From positions 34,904-98,903 of the forward strand of contig NZ_LBJG01000016.1 of the NCBI RefSeq assembly GCF_028128765.1: 64,000 bases of DNA, given 5' to 3'. Positions 27,104-36,667 of this stretch are shown one piece after another. A model generated the notes under the pieces. That model was given only the letters and a program-made list of their open reading frames with translations, searched no databases and had not been told where the DNA came from. The first letter of the stretch is position 1. Every line of letters begins with the position of its first letter. The position numbers and the translations under genes are program-made. The DNA comes from Bradyrhizobium sp. CCBAU 51627 (GTDB lineage: Bacteria; Pseudomonadota; Alphaproteobacteria; Rhizobiales; Xanthobacteraceae).

Positions 27104-28171
27104 TCACGCGTCTTTCGTGAACTTGCTGATCACATCCATGAGCGGCTTCGGCTTGAACTCGCCGTCGAGCGGCAAGGGACGGTTGGGCTGCTTGTCCCTG
27201 CGGGCAAAAGTGCCGTTGATCCAGCTGTAACGATCCGAGATGCCCCAGGTCAGGATTGAGCGCACCGGGCCGCTGGTCGAGATCGCCGTCAGCAGGTCGT
27301 CGACGCGCTTGGCGACGATGGCATCGCGCTCGGCCGGACTTCCCGTCAGCTTCTGATCGTCGACATCGAGCTCGGTGACGAAGACTTCGAGGCCCCATGA
27401 CCGCAGCTCGGTGACGAACTCCGCGAGCCCGTGGGTGTCGATCTCGAGCTCGGCATGCAGATGCGACTGCAGCCCGACAGCGTGCAGCGGTACGCCTTGA
27501 TCCAGCAGCTCCATGATGAGGTTGCGGTAGGCCGCGCGCTTGGCGATGAACGAGTCCTTCGCCGACTCGATGTCGTATTCGTTGATCGCGAGCTTGACGT
27601 AGGGATCGGCCGCGGCCGCGGTGCGGAAGGCCAGCGGAATCCAGCGATTGCCGAGATGCTGCGTCCAGAACGTATCGCGCCGGTCGGTGACGCCCTTGGG
27701 ATTGTCGGGGATGGGCTCGTTGACGACGTCCCACGAGGTCAGCTTGTCCTTGTAATAAGACACGACGGTATTGATGTGATCGACATAGGCGCGCTCGACG
27801 GCCTTCGAATCCTTGATCTGCTTGGTCCAGTCAGGAATGTCGTGATACCAGGCGAGCGTGTGGCCGCGCATGGTCAGGTCGTTCTTCCGGGCGAAATCAT
27901 AGATCGCGTCGGCGCGCTCGAAGGCGAAAGTGTGCGCGTCCGGCCGCAGCATCGGCCATTTCAGCTCGAGCACCGGCACCACCTGCGTGCAATAGGTGCT
28001 GATGGCTTCGCCGAGCCGCGGATCGGCCTGCAAATCCCAGAGCGTGGCCGCGGCCCCATAGCCCTGATGTCGCTGGACGAGTTTCGACGCCGGCAGTGCC
28101 GATGCCGATGCGCCGGCCGCGATCGTGGCGGCGCTGCCGAGGAGAAATTCGCGTCTGTCGAGCTTGGTCAC
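27104..28171 (-). CDS. Endo-1,4-beta-xylanase-type GH10 enzyme, Tat-exported
   Basis: A 355-residue glycoside hydrolase family 10 protein. The N-terminus has a twin-arginine signal (LDRREFLLGSAATIAAGASA). GH10 hallmarks are RGHTLAWYHDIPDW, the acid/base glutamate in WDVVNEP (Glu152), the GLQSHLHAE strand and the nucleophile in VFVTELDVDD (Glu267). The family cleaves beta-1,4-xylan or related glycans. The GTG start at 28171 has AAGGAAAG eight bases upstream; a start 14 codons earlier would place charged residues before the Tat motif. It lies inside a polysaccharide assembly cluster, so trimming of self-made glycan is as likely as xylan use. Confidence 0.9.
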   Translation of the reverse strand: MTKLDRREFLLGSAATIAAGASASALPASKLVQRHQGYGAAATLWDLQADPRLGEAISTYCTQVVPVLELKWPMLRPDAHTFAFERADAIYDFARKNDLTMRGHTLAWYHDIPDWTKQIKDSKAVERAYVDHINTVVSYYKDKLTSWDVVNEPIPDNPKGVTDRRDTFWTQHLGNRWIPLAFRTAAAADPYVKLAINEYDIESAKDSFIAKRAAYRNLIMELLDQGVPLHAVGLQSHLHAELEIDTHGLAEFVTELRSWGLEVFVTELDVDDQKLTGSPAERDAIVAKRVDDLLTAISTSGPVRSILTWGISDRYSWINGTFARRDKQPNRPLPLDGEFKPKPLMDVISKFTKDA

Positions 28172-28272
28172 GTGGTTGCTTTCCTTTTCGGAACCAACGC
28201 GCCATCGTACCAAGCGGCGCCTTCCGACGCCGCGGTTTCCCGTTGTTGGGTTAACTTTCGCGAATAGTCCGG

Positions 28273-29355
28273 TCAGCGTGTCTGACGCTGCATCACCGCT
28301 TCAGCGATCCCGTAATAGTGAAGCGCACCCATTTCGAGTGTGAGATGGTCCATCACATAGTCGCGAGGCGCGAAGTCGCCCGCGGTCACCTGCGACCAGA
28401 AGTCGCTCCAGCTGGCGGTGAAGCCGGCGGCGTCGATGAATGTGCTGCCGCAGCGTGCGTCGAAATAGGGCACCGAGGACACGCCGCCTTCGTATCGCAC
28501 CTTGTCCGGAAAGTATTCCGGGTCCTGCCACGGGCCGCCGCGGTCCCAGGCGAACACGGGCACGCCGCTCGACAGCGCCTGCTGGCAGGCAATGCCCTGG
28601 CTCTCGTGCTCGCAGAGGAAGACCATGCTGTGGCTGCGCGCCAGCGCCGCCTTGTAGTCGTCTTCCTTGTAGCGGCCGTAGCGGATCACCTCGACCGAGC
28701 GGCCGCTCGCTTCGAGATGCCTGCGGATCGGATCGATCAGCTCGCTCTCATAGCGCGCGTGGTCCCAGCGCACCTTGTCATAGAGCAGCACGTCGACGCT
28801 CTTCTGCTCCGTTGGTGCTGGGGTCCACAGATCGGTCTCGATGCCCACCGGCCAGACCTCGACATGCGGCCAGTACGGCCGGCACATCTCCGCGTACCAG
28901 TCGCAGGGCACCAGGATGGTGTTGATGTGCAGGTCTTCCAGATGCTCCGGTGCATCCACCGGGTGGTTGTACATGGCGACCCCGAGCAGCAACGGGTTTT
29001 GCCAGGCGAACCAGTCGAGCACGAAGGGGCGTCCGATGATGCAGGCGAGCTCATCGGGGTGCTTGCGGATATAGCCGTAATCGTTGACGCGATAGCGGAT
29101 GCCGACCCGGTCGAGCCCCGCACAGAGATTGAGGAATACGCGCCGCTGGCCGCTGATCCAGGACGTGCCGAGCAGCATCCGCCGCAGCAGCGGCCGGACA
29201 TGACGATCGCCCGGAAACCAGCGATCGTCCCGCTCCTCGAAGAACAAATTGAGCGTCATCCGCTCGCCCCCGGGAGCCGCCGGGACCATGGACGCATCTG
29301 TCCCACCATGGGGCAGGGCGGCCGGGTTTGCCCTGATACGCTCGGCAACGTCCAT
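28273..29355 (-). CDS. Glycosyltransferase, GT-B-like
   Basis: A 360-residue protein with a C-terminal GT-B nucleotide-sugar pocket pattern: VDVLLYDKVRWD starts the second Rossmann half, and the helix-capping segment FLCEHESQGIACQQALSSGVPVFAWD (about 250-275) matches the E-x7-E region of GT4-like enzymes. No membrane segment. It is divergent from the flippase gene and follows the GH10 gene. ATG 29259 (MTLNLFFEERDDRW), with a GGGGG site, is an alternative start and would remove a low-complexity 32-residue leader. Confidence 0.8.
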   Translation of the reverse strand: MDVAERIRANPAALPHGGTDASMVPAAPGGERMTLNLFFEERDDRWFPGDRHVRPLLRRMLLGTSWISGQRRVFLNLCAGLDRVGIRYRVNDYGYIRKHPDELACIIGRPFVLDWFAWQNPLLLGVAMYNHPVDAPEHLEDLHINTILVPCDWYAEMCRPYWPHVEVWPVGIETDLWTPAPTEQKSVDVLLYDKVRWDHARYESELIDPIRRHLEASGRSVEVIRYGRYKEDDYKAALARSHSMVFLCEHESQGIACQQALSSGVPVFAWDRGGPWQDPEYFPDKVRYEGGVSSVPYFDARCGSTFIDAAGFTASWSDFWSQVTAGDFAPRDYVMDHLTLEMGALHYYGIAEAVMQRQTR

Positions 29356-29637
29356 CTTAGTCGTCCATGCATTGTCTGGAGGTCGGGCGACGTCCTGAAA
29401 TCATGGTTTCTTTTCGGTGATCGCGGCGGCCCGTTCAAGGACAGGGCAAATTTAACGCTAACGCGCGAAAGCCGCGCGACCGCCCCATTCGGCGGCCGAT
29501 TTGCAGACTTAAATGACTATCTTGGGAGATGTTGCGGCGCAGTCCGGTCGCCAAGCCTTCGATCGGCGAGCCTCTGATCGTCAAGCCAAGGTCCAACTGA
29601 TTAACGGCCGCTCGATTTCAAGGCCGCCAGTGCACGC

Positions 29638-31074
29638 ATGCTGAATCGCCATTTCTCCATTTATCTCGTCGCCTACATCCTCCCCGCGGCGGTGGGCTTC
29701 TTCGCCGTCACCGCCTACACGCGGCTGCTGACGCCGGCGGAGTATGGCGTCTATATCGTCGGCATCAGCATTGCCGGCATCCTCGGCGCGATCTTCTTTG
29801 CCTGGATCAAGCTGTCGGTGTCGCGCTATCAGGCGATGTCGGCGGAGGTCGATTTTCGCGGCACGGCGATGGTCGCCTTCGCTCTGACTGTTGTCGCCAT
29901 GTGCGCCGCGACCCCGCTGGTGTTCCTGTTCCGCAGCGACGTCAGTGTCGAGTTGGTGCTCGCCAGCATGTTCGTCGCGATCATGTCCAATGCGGTCGAT
30001 GTCGGCCAGGAGTTCGAGCGCGCCAAGCTGCGCCCCTACCGCTTTGCGGCGATCTCGATCGTGCGCAGCGTGTCGAGCGTCGGCTTCGGCCTGCTCGGGA
30101 TCTGGCTCGGCTTCGGCGGCATGGGCCTGCTCGCCGCGTTCGGCCTGGGCTCGCTCACCGGCATCGTTCTCAATCTCGCCGGCGATCGTACCAAGATTGC
30201 GGCCTTTCAGCGCAGCCAGTTCATGCAGCTGGCGCGCTACGGTCTGCCGCTGACGCTGGCCGGGCTTTCGGTCGCGATCTACTCGGCCAGCGACCGGCTC
30301 ATCGTCGCCTATCTGCTGGGCAAGGATGCCGCCGGTATTTTCGGCGTCGCCGCCGACCTGCCGCGCCAGTTCATGGTCATGATCGCCTCCAGCGTCGCCG
30401 CCGCCACGGTGCCGCTGGTGTTTCGCTCGCTGTCGGAGAAGAACCATGAGGCGACGCGGGAGCGGCTCACCGAGAGCCTCGAACTGCTGCTCGTCGTCGT
30501 CGCGCCCGTGGCCGTGTGGCTTGCGCTCGCGGCGGACCAGGTCGCCGGCACGCTCGTCGGTGTCGATTTCCGCGCCGGCGTGTCGGCGCTGCTGCCGACC
30601 CTGGTGCTCGCCCGTTTCTTCGGTATCGCCAATCAGTTCTACGTGCAGATCAGCTTCCAGCTCGCCGAGCGGCCGTTCATGCTGGCGGCGCAGTCGTTCC
30701 TCACGCTGCTCGTGAGCGTGGCGTTGATGTTCGCGCTGGTCGCAGGCTACGGCATTTACGGCGCGGCGGTGGCGACGCTCGCGACCGAGGCGATCGGCCT
30801 CGTCGTCGCAGTCGCGCTGATGCATCGTGCCCATCCCGTGCCGTTCGATGTCGTCAGGCTCGCCGGCGTTGCGGCATCGGCCGCGGCCATGACGGGAGCG
30901 ATCTGCGTCGCGAGGTCGCAGGTCAGCGGCAGCGGTATTGTGGCGCTGATCATCGTGAGCGTTGCAGGCGGTCTCGCGTACGTCACCGCTGCGTGGCTGA
31001 TCAATGTCGCCAACGTGCGGACGTTGTCGCTGCGCTTCCTCAGGACATTCAATCGCAAGGCGTTGGGCGTCTGA
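29638..31074 (+). CDS. Lipopolysaccharide/exopolysaccharide flippase, Wzx-type (MOP superfamily)
   Basis: A 478-residue integral membrane protein with twelve or more predicted membrane helices spread over the whole length and the N-terminal pattern YILPAAVGFFAVTAYTRLLTPAEYGVY typical of polysaccharide exporters. The family flips lipid-linked oligosaccharide across the inner membrane. Neighbouring glycosyltransferase-like genes support a surface-glycan pathway. The ATG at 29638 is followed at once by the first membrane helix. The 282-base space before it contains no recognisable gene. Confidence 0.88.
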   Translation: MLNRHFSIYLVAYILPAAVGFFAVTAYTRLLTPAEYGVYIVGISIAGILGAIFFAWIKLSVSRYQAMSAEVDFRGTAMVAFALTVVAMCAATPLVFLFRSDVSVELVLASMFVAIMSNAVDVGQEFERAKLRPYRFAAISIVRSVSSVGFGLLGIWLGFGGMGLLAAFGLGSLTGIVLNLAGDRTKIAAFQRSQFMQLARYGLPLTLAGLSVAIYSASDRLIVAYLLGKDAAGIFGVAADLPRQFMVMIASSVAAATVPLVFRSLSEKNHEATRERLTESLELLLVVVAPVAVWLALAADQVAGTLVGVDFRAGVSALLPTLVLARFFGIANQFYVQISFQLAERPFMLAAQSFLTLLVSVALMFALVAGYGIYGAAVATLATEAIGLVVAVALMHRAHPVPFDVVRLAGVAASAAAMTGAICVARSQVSGSGIVALIIVSVAGGLAYVTAAWLINVANVRTLSLRFLRTFNRKALGV

Positions 31075-31325
31075 CCGCTGGACGATGCGCCCGGTCCAAA
31101 GCGACGCCTGCCGCGCACGAATTTCCTCTTGCGCTCTATTCCTTGTCGCGGAATGTCGCGAACGAGCAGGACAGCCGCGTCAGATTTCATGGCGGGCGCG
31201 CCGAGCCATGCTCTGTTGCGCTTGAAAAGCAGGTTTCGTTCTGCTCATTAGGGCTTCGAAATTGCGCTGCATCATGCGCAAAAAGCCCATCGACTAAAGT
31301 CGATAGCCAGCGAGGAAACGAAATA

Positions 31326-32558
31326 ATGCGCAAGCTCACTTTGGCCATTGCCGTCATCGCCCCGATGCTCGGTCATGCAGCGTCGGCCGAGGATACCATC
31401 AAGATCGGCTATATCGATCCGCTCTCCGGCGGCGGTGCCAGCGTCGGCGAGGGCGGTCTCAAGACGTTCCAGTATCTGGCCGACGAGCTCAATGCCAAGG
31501 GCGGTATTCTCGGCCACAAGATCGAGATCCTGCCGCTGGACAACAAGACCAATCCGCAGGAAAGCCTGGTGCAGGCCCAGAAGGCGATCGACGCCGGGGC
31601 GCACTACATCACGCAAGGCAACGGCTCCTCCGTCGCCGCGGCGCTGGAAGATTTCGTCACCAAGCACAACACGCGCAATCCCGGCAAGGAAGTCCTGTAC
31701 TTCAACTACGCCGCCGTCGATCCGAGCCTGACCAACGAGAAGTGCAGCTTCTGGCATTTCCGCTGGGATGCCAGCTCTGACATCAAGATGGAGGCGCTCA
31801 CCAACTACATGAAGGACGTCCCGGCGATCAAAAAGGTCTATCTGATCAACCAGGACTATTCGTTCGGTCAGTCCGTGCGCTCCGATGCGCGCAAGATGCT
31901 GGGCGCGAAGCGGCCTGACGTCCAGATCGTCGGCGACGAACTGCACCCGCTGCTCAAGGTCACGGACTTCTCGCCCTACATCGCCAAGATCAAGGCGTCG
32001 GGCGCCGACAGCGTCGTGACAGGCAATTGGGGGCAGGACTTCGCGCTGCTGCTCAAGGCTGCCGCCGATGCCGGCCTGAAGGTCAACTGGTACACCTATT
32101 ATGCCGGCGGCGCCGGCGGTCCGACCGCGATCAAGCAGACCGGTCTCGATCACCAGGTCTTCCAGATCACCGAAGGCTTCCCCAACTCCGGCAACCAGGT
32201 CGCAATGGATTTCGAGAAGGCGTTCCGCGCCAAGGTGAACCTGTCGCTGTGGTATCCGCGTGCCGTCAACGAGATGCGCATGTTCAAGGCGGCGGCCGAG
32301 AAGGCCAACTCGATCGATCCCGTGAAGGTGGCGGCAGCGCTCGAGGACATGAAGTTCGATGTCCTCGACGGCGGCCAGGGCTTCATGCGCAAGGACGACC
32401 ATCAGTTCTTCCAGCCCATCTACATCTCCTCGTTCGGCAAGCTCGCCGCGAACGAGCCATTCGACGAGGAAAACACCGGCTGGGGCTGGCATCTGGTTTC
32501 CAGGGTCGATACGCCGCAGGCCATGGTCTCCACGACCTGCAAGATGGTGCGCCCGTAA
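31326..32558 (+). CDS. livK: Branched-chain amino acid-type ABC transporter substrate-binding protein
   Basis: A 410-residue periplasmic binding protein of family 6. Signal peptide MRKLTLAIAVIAPMLGHAASA, then DTIKIGYIDPLSGGGASVGEGGLKT and the Leu/Ile/Val-type fold (IEILPLDNKTNPQESLVQAQK, DSVVTGNWGQDFALLLKAA). It begins the operon for the two permeases and two ATPases that follow. GAGGAAACG lies upstream of the ATG. The ligand is uncertain: this family also binds amides, urea and aromatic acids. The 250 bases before the gene hold no gene and include the small palindrome TCGACTAAAGTCGA. Confidence 0.93.
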   Translation: MRKLTLAIAVIAPMLGHAASAEDTIKIGYIDPLSGGGASVGEGGLKTFQYLADELNAKGGILGHKIEILPLDNKTNPQESLVQAQKAIDAGAHYITQGNGSSVAAALEDFVTKHNTRNPGKEVLYFNYAAVDPSLTNEKCSFWHFRWDASSDIKMEALTNYMKDVPAIKKVYLINQDYSFGQSVRSDARKMLGAKRPDVQIVGDELHPLLKVTDFSPYIAKIKASGADSVVTGNWGQDFALLLKAAADAGLKVNWYTYYAGGAGGPTAIKQTGLDHQVFQITEGFPNSGNQVAMDFEKAFRAKVNLSLWYPRAVNEMRMFKAAAEKANSIDPVKVAAALEDMKFDVLDGGQGFMRKDDHQFFQPIYISSFGKLAANEPFDEENTGWGWHLVSRVDTPQAMVSTTCKMVRP

Positions 32559-32680
32559 TCATCGCGTGCGTCGCCCCCCGCGGCCACGAACGGTTGCGGG
32601 AGGGCGGCGGGCGGAATGTATTTGATCGCCTGGACGATGTTCGCCGGGGCCATGCGGCCCCGGACATTCATGAGTGAGCC

Positions 32681-33628
32681 GTGCTTGAACTCGTTGTCAT
32701 TTCGACCCTGAACGGTGTGCTGTTCGGCATGCTGCTCTTCCTGCTATCGAGCGGGCTCACCGTCATCTTCAGCATGATGGGCGTGCTCAATTTTGCCCAC
32801 GCCAGCTTCTACATGCTCGGCGCATTCTTCGGCTTCCAGCTCACCAAATGGATCGGCTTCTGGCCGGCGCTGGTGCTGGCGCCGCTTCTGGTCGGCGCGA
32901 TCGGCATGGCTGTGGAGCGCTACGGCCTGCGTAACACCCACAAGCACGGTCATGTCGCCGAGTTGCTGCTGACGTTCGGGCTCGCGTTCGCGATCGAAGA
33001 GATCGTCTCGATGATCTGGGGCAAGAGCCCGCTCGACTACCGCGTGCCGGCATTGCTGGATTTCCCGGCCTTCACGATCTTCTCGACCAATTATCCGGCC
33101 TACAAGATCTTCATGCTGGCCGTCTCGGTCATCATTTTCGTGGCGCTTCTGATCGTGCTCAAGCGCACCCGCGTCGGGTTGATCGTGCAGGCGGCGCTGA
33201 CGCATCCCCACATGGTCGGGCATCTCGGCCATAATGTCGGGCGCGTCTTCATGGCCGTGTTCGGGGTCGGCAGCGCGCTGGCCGGTCTTGCCGGCGTCAT
33301 TGCAGGCCCCGCCCTGGTGACGCAGTCCGACATGGCCGCCTCGCTGGGGCCGATCCTGTTCGTGGTCATCGTGTTCGGCGGCCTCGGCTCCTTGCCGGGG
33401 GCCTTCATCGCCTCGCTGGTGATTGGCCTGGTGCAGACATTCGCCGTGGCGCTGGACGGCTCGCTGGCGAGCGCCTTCGGGCCGCTCGATCCGTCGGCGG
33501 GACCATCGGTCCTCACCGACATCTGGAACGTCACGATCGCGCAGGTCGCGCCGATCGTTCCCTATGTTCTGCTGGTCATCATTCTGATCGTACGCCCCAT
33601 GGGCCTGATGGGGACGCGCGAATCATGA
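32681..33628 (+). CDS. livH: Branched-chain amino acid-type ABC permease, LivH
   Basis: A 315-residue inner-membrane permease with about eight hydrophobic segments. LivH marks are GLTVIFSMMGVLNFAHASFYMLGA near the N-terminus and GLGSLPGAFIASLVIGL near residue 235. It starts with GTG, 122 bases after the binding-protein gene, and its stop overlaps the next start (ATGA at 33625-33628). Confidence 0.95.
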   Translation: MLELVVISTLNGVLFGMLLFLLSSGLTVIFSMMGVLNFAHASFYMLGAFFGFQLTKWIGFWPALVLAPLLVGAIGMAVERYGLRNTHKHGHVAELLLTFGLAFAIEEIVSMIWGKSPLDYRVPALLDFPAFTIFSTNYPAYKIFMLAVSVIIFVALLIVLKRTRVGLIVQAALTHPHMVGHLGHNVGRVFMAVFGVGSALAGLAGVIAGPALVTQSDMAASLGPILFVVIVFGGLGSLPGAFIASLVIGLVQTFAVALDGSLASAFGPLDPSAGPSVLTDIWNVTIAQVAPIVPYVLLVIILIVRPMGLMGTRES

Positions 33629-34917
33629 CCAAGGCCACGAATTCGACCTCCAAGGCGGGGGCAGATACGTCCAGCGGAAGCCTGCGCTTCTACGGCGTCT
33701 GGCTGATCGGCATCGTCGCGCTGATCGTGCTGCCGATGATCTTCTCCTCCGGTGGCTCGCTCACCTCCTTCAGCCTGATCGGCATCGCGATCGTGTTCGC
33801 GCTGTCCTACAACATCCTGCTCGGCCAGACCGGCCTGTTGTCGTTCGGCCATGCCGTGCATTACGGTCTCGGCGGCTTCGCCGCCTGCCACATGATGAAT
33901 GCGGTGGTGTCGCATGGCTGGCCGATCCCGCTGCCGTTCATCCCGCTGTTCGGCGGGCTCGGCGGCCTCGTCTTCGCTGTCATCATCGGCTGGGTGATGA
34001 CGAAACGCGCCGGAACGGTGTTTGCGATGATCTCGCTCGGCATCGGCGAATTGGTGGCGTCCTCCTCGCTGATCCTGCGCTCGGTTTTCGGCGGCGAGTC
34101 CGGTATCACCACGGACCGCACCGCGCTCCCGAAGATGTTCGGCTGGTCGTTCGGGCCGCAGCTCCAGGTCTACTATCTCATTGCCTTCTGGCTGGTGCTG
34201 TCGGCGATCGCGATGTACGCGCTGACCCGGACGCCGCTCGGGCGAATCTGCAATGCGGTCCGCGACAATCCGGAGCGCGTCCAGTTCATCGGCTACGATC
34301 CGCACGTCGTACGCTATCTCGCCTTCTGTTTTGCCGGGTTCTTCGCCGGCGTCGCCGGCGGTCTCGCCGCGATCAATTTCGAGATCGCGAACTCCGCCTA
34401 TCTCGGCGCGATTCAGTCCGGATTCGTGCTGTTCTCGACCTTTATCGGCGGCACCGCCTATTTCTTCGGCCCGATCCTCGGCGCCATCCTGGTGACTTAC
34501 CTCCAGCTTGGGCTCGCCAACCTCACCAGCGCCTGGCAGCTCTATTTCGGCATTATCTTCATCGGCATCGTGATGTTCTCCCCGGGCGGCATCGCCGGTC
34601 TGGTGATGATGCATCGGCCGCTGGTTCGTGCGGGAACACTGTGGACGGTGATTCCGTCCTATCTCGTCGCTGTTGTCCCGACCCTGGCGCTCGCCTGCGG
34701 CGTCATCCTCAGCATCGAGACCGTCGCGCGCTATTCGGGCGGAGAACCCATCGACCTGTTCGGCATCGGCTTCAAGCCGACCTCGCCGGTCACGTGGGTC
34801 GCTGCCGTCGTTCTCGTGATCGGTGGTGCGTTCGTCGCGCGGCTGAGCTGGCGGCGGATTGCGGAGGCATGGGACCGCGCCGCGACGGTCGCCCGTGACC
34901 GGGGGTATCTGGCATGA
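33625..34917 (+). CDS. livM: Branched-chain amino acid-type ABC permease, LivM
   Basis: A 430-residue permease with about ten membrane helices, forming the heterodimeric channel with LivH. The family patterns YNILLGQTGLLSFGHAVHYGLGGF (about 68-91) and RTPLGRICNAVRDNPERVQFIGYD (about 195-218) are clear. The last 90 residues add two further hydrophobic segments and a basic tail, longer than the commonest LivM. It is coupled by ATGA overlaps to the genes on both sides. Confidence 0.95.
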   Translation: MTKATNSTSKAGADTSSGSLRFYGVWLIGIVALIVLPMIFSSGGSLTSFSLIGIAIVFALSYNILLGQTGLLSFGHAVHYGLGGFAACHMMNAVVSHGWPIPLPFIPLFGGLGGLVFAVIIGWVMTKRAGTVFAMISLGIGELVASSSLILRSVFGGESGITTDRTALPKMFGWSFGPQLQVYYLIAFWLVLSAIAMYALTRTPLGRICNAVRDNPERVQFIGYDPHVVRYLAFCFAGFFAGVAGGLAAINFEIANSAYLGAIQSGFVLFSTFIGGTAYFFGPILGAILVTYLQLGLANLTSAWQLYFGIIFIGIVMFSPGGIAGLVMMHRPLVRAGTLWTVIPSYLVAVVPTLALACGVILSIETVARYSGGEPIDLFGIGFKPTSPVTWVAAVVLVIGGAFVARLSWRRIAEAWDRAATVARDRGYLA

Positions 34918-35684
34918 GCGAAGCGGTAACTGGAATGACCGCCGCCATCGAAGTCCGCGCCGTCGAAAAGCGCTTCGGCAATGTCGGCATCATCCGCGAT
35001 CTCAATCTCACCGTCGTCAAGGGTGAGCGTCACGCCATCATCGGGCCGAACGGCGCCGGCAAGTCCACGACATTCAACCTGATCAGCGGTCACATCAAGC
35101 CGACCTCGGGCGAGGTGAAGCTGAACGGCGATGTGATCTCGGGTCTGCGGCCCTTCGAGATCAATCGTCGCGGCTTGTCGCGCTCGTTCCAGGTCACCAA
35201 CGTATTCGCGCGCATGACGGTCTGGGAGAACGTGCGCTGCGCCGTGTTATGGGCCACCGGCCAGCGCTACGCCTTCTGGAAGAACGTCGACAGCCTGCCC
35301 GAGGTGCGCGAGCGCACCGCGCAGATCCTCGACGACATTCATCTGACGCATCGGCGCGACGTGCCGGCGGGCCTCTTGACCTACGCCGAACAGCGCGAGC
35401 TCGAGATCGGCATCACCATCGCAAGCGGCGCCACCGTCGTCATGCTGGACGAGCCGACCGCAGGCATGAGCCATGCCGAGACCGACCGTGCGGTGGCGTT
35501 GATCCGCCGGCTGACCGAGGGCAAGACGCTCGTCATCGTCGAGCACGACATGAGCGTCGTGTTCGGCCTCGCCGACCGCATCTCGGTCCTGGTCTACGGC
35601 CACATCATCGCCTCGGGCACGCCGGAAGAGATCCGGCGCGATCCCAAGGTCAAGGAAGCCTATCTCGGCGAGGAAGCGCACTAA
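34914..35684 (+). CDS. livG: Branched-chain amino acid-type ABC ATPase, LivG
   Basis: A 256-residue ATPase with intact motifs: Walker A GPNGAGKST (about 44-52), a Q-loop in LSRSFQVTNVF, a LivG-type signature YAEQRELEIG in place of LSGGQ, Walker B VVMLDEPTAGM and H-loop VIVEHD. It is coupled to livM (ATGA overlap) and its stop codon shares one base with the livF start (TAATG). Confidence 0.95.
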   Translation: MSEAVTGMTAAIEVRAVEKRFGNVGIIRDLNLTVVKGERHAIIGPNGAGKSTTFNLISGHIKPTSGEVKLNGDVISGLRPFEINRRGLSRSFQVTNVFARMTVWENVRCAVLWATGQRYAFWKNVDSLPEVRERTAQILDDIHLTHRRDVPAGLLTYAEQRELEIGITIASGATVVMLDEPTAGMSHAETDRAVALIRRLTEGKTLVIVEHDMSVVFGLADRISVLVYGHIIASGTPEEIRRDPKVKEAYLGEEAH

Positions 35685-36379
35685 TGCTCGAGGTCAGGGA
35701 TCTCCACGCCTATTATGGCAAGAGCCACATCCTCCAGGGCGTCGATCTCGACGTTGCCGCCGGCGAGGTCGTGAGCCTGCTCGGCCGCAACGGTGTCGGG
35801 CGGTCCACCACGGTCAAGGCGATCATGGGCGAGGTCGCCCCGCAAGGCACGATCCGCTTCAAGGGCAAGGACATCGCGGGTCTGCCCAGCTACAAGATCG
35901 CGCGCCTCGGCCTCGGCTATGTGCCTGAACACCGCGATATCTTCCCGAGCCTGACGGTGCGGCAGAATCTGCTGCTCGGCATCAAGGACACGCGTCGTCC
36001 CGGCAAGTGGCGGCTCCAGGACATGCTCGACATGTTCCCCAATCTCGCCGCGCGCGCCGACACGCCCGCCGGCGTGCTGTCGGGCGGCGAGAAGCAGATG
36101 CTCACGACCTGCCGGACGCTGATGGGCGATCCTGATCTGATCATGATCGACGAGCCAACCGAAGGCCTCGCGCCGCTGATCGTGCAGCAGGTCGGCGATC
36201 TCATCGCCCGGATTGCGCAGGCCGGCGTCGCCATTCTCCTCGTCGAGCAGAAGCTGTCGATCGCAATGCGCATCTCCAAGCGCGTCTACATCATGGGTCA
36301 TGGCCGCGTCGTGTTCGAGGGCACGCCGGACGATCTCAAGGCCAATGCCGCCGTGCGGCAGGAATGGCTCGAAGTCTGA
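35684..36379 (+). CDS. livF: Branched-chain amino acid-type ABC ATPase, LivF, with Arg in Walker A
   Basis: A 231-residue ATPase completing the transporter. It has signature LSGGEKQ, Walker B LIMIDEPTEGL and H-region LLVEQK. Its Walker A reads GRNGVGRSTT, so the phosphate-binding lysine is replaced by Arg40, while LivG keeps lysine. Reduced or altered hydrolysis at one of the two ATP sites is the possible consequence. The start is fixed by the one-base overlap with livG; a longer open frame upstream lies within livG in another frame. Confidence 0.93.
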   Translation: MLEVRDLHAYYGKSHILQGVDLDVAAGEVVSLLGRNGVGRSTTVKAIMGEVAPQGTIRFKGKDIAGLPSYKIARLGLGYVPEHRDIFPSLTVRQNLLLGIKDTRRPGKWRLQDMLDMFPNLAARADTPAGVLSGGEKQMLTTCRTLMGDPDLIMIDEPTEGLAPLIVQQVGDLIARIAQAGVAILLVEQKLSIAMRISKRVYIMGHGRVVFEGTPDDLKANAAVRQEWLEV

Positions 36380-36667
36380 GCGCTGACCAGCGCATCGGCG
36401 CGTCGCTGAACCAACTCTCTGTGATTCGGGTCACACCCTTGCCGCCTTCTTGAGGGCGGGCATTCTGCCGCAGCTCGCCCGCCAGCTCCGGGCCAGCCTC
36501 GCCGGGGGCCGCCCTTCCGCCTGCGCGGCCCCTCGTATATGAGAGTTTCCTCGGCGGAACGGACCCAATATCGCCGGAAACGGAACAGATGGTGGCTGCG
36601 AATTCTTAATCCAAAGGTCGCAATCTGACCGATGAACGAACGTGCGGACAGGCAATCGGGGAATGGC

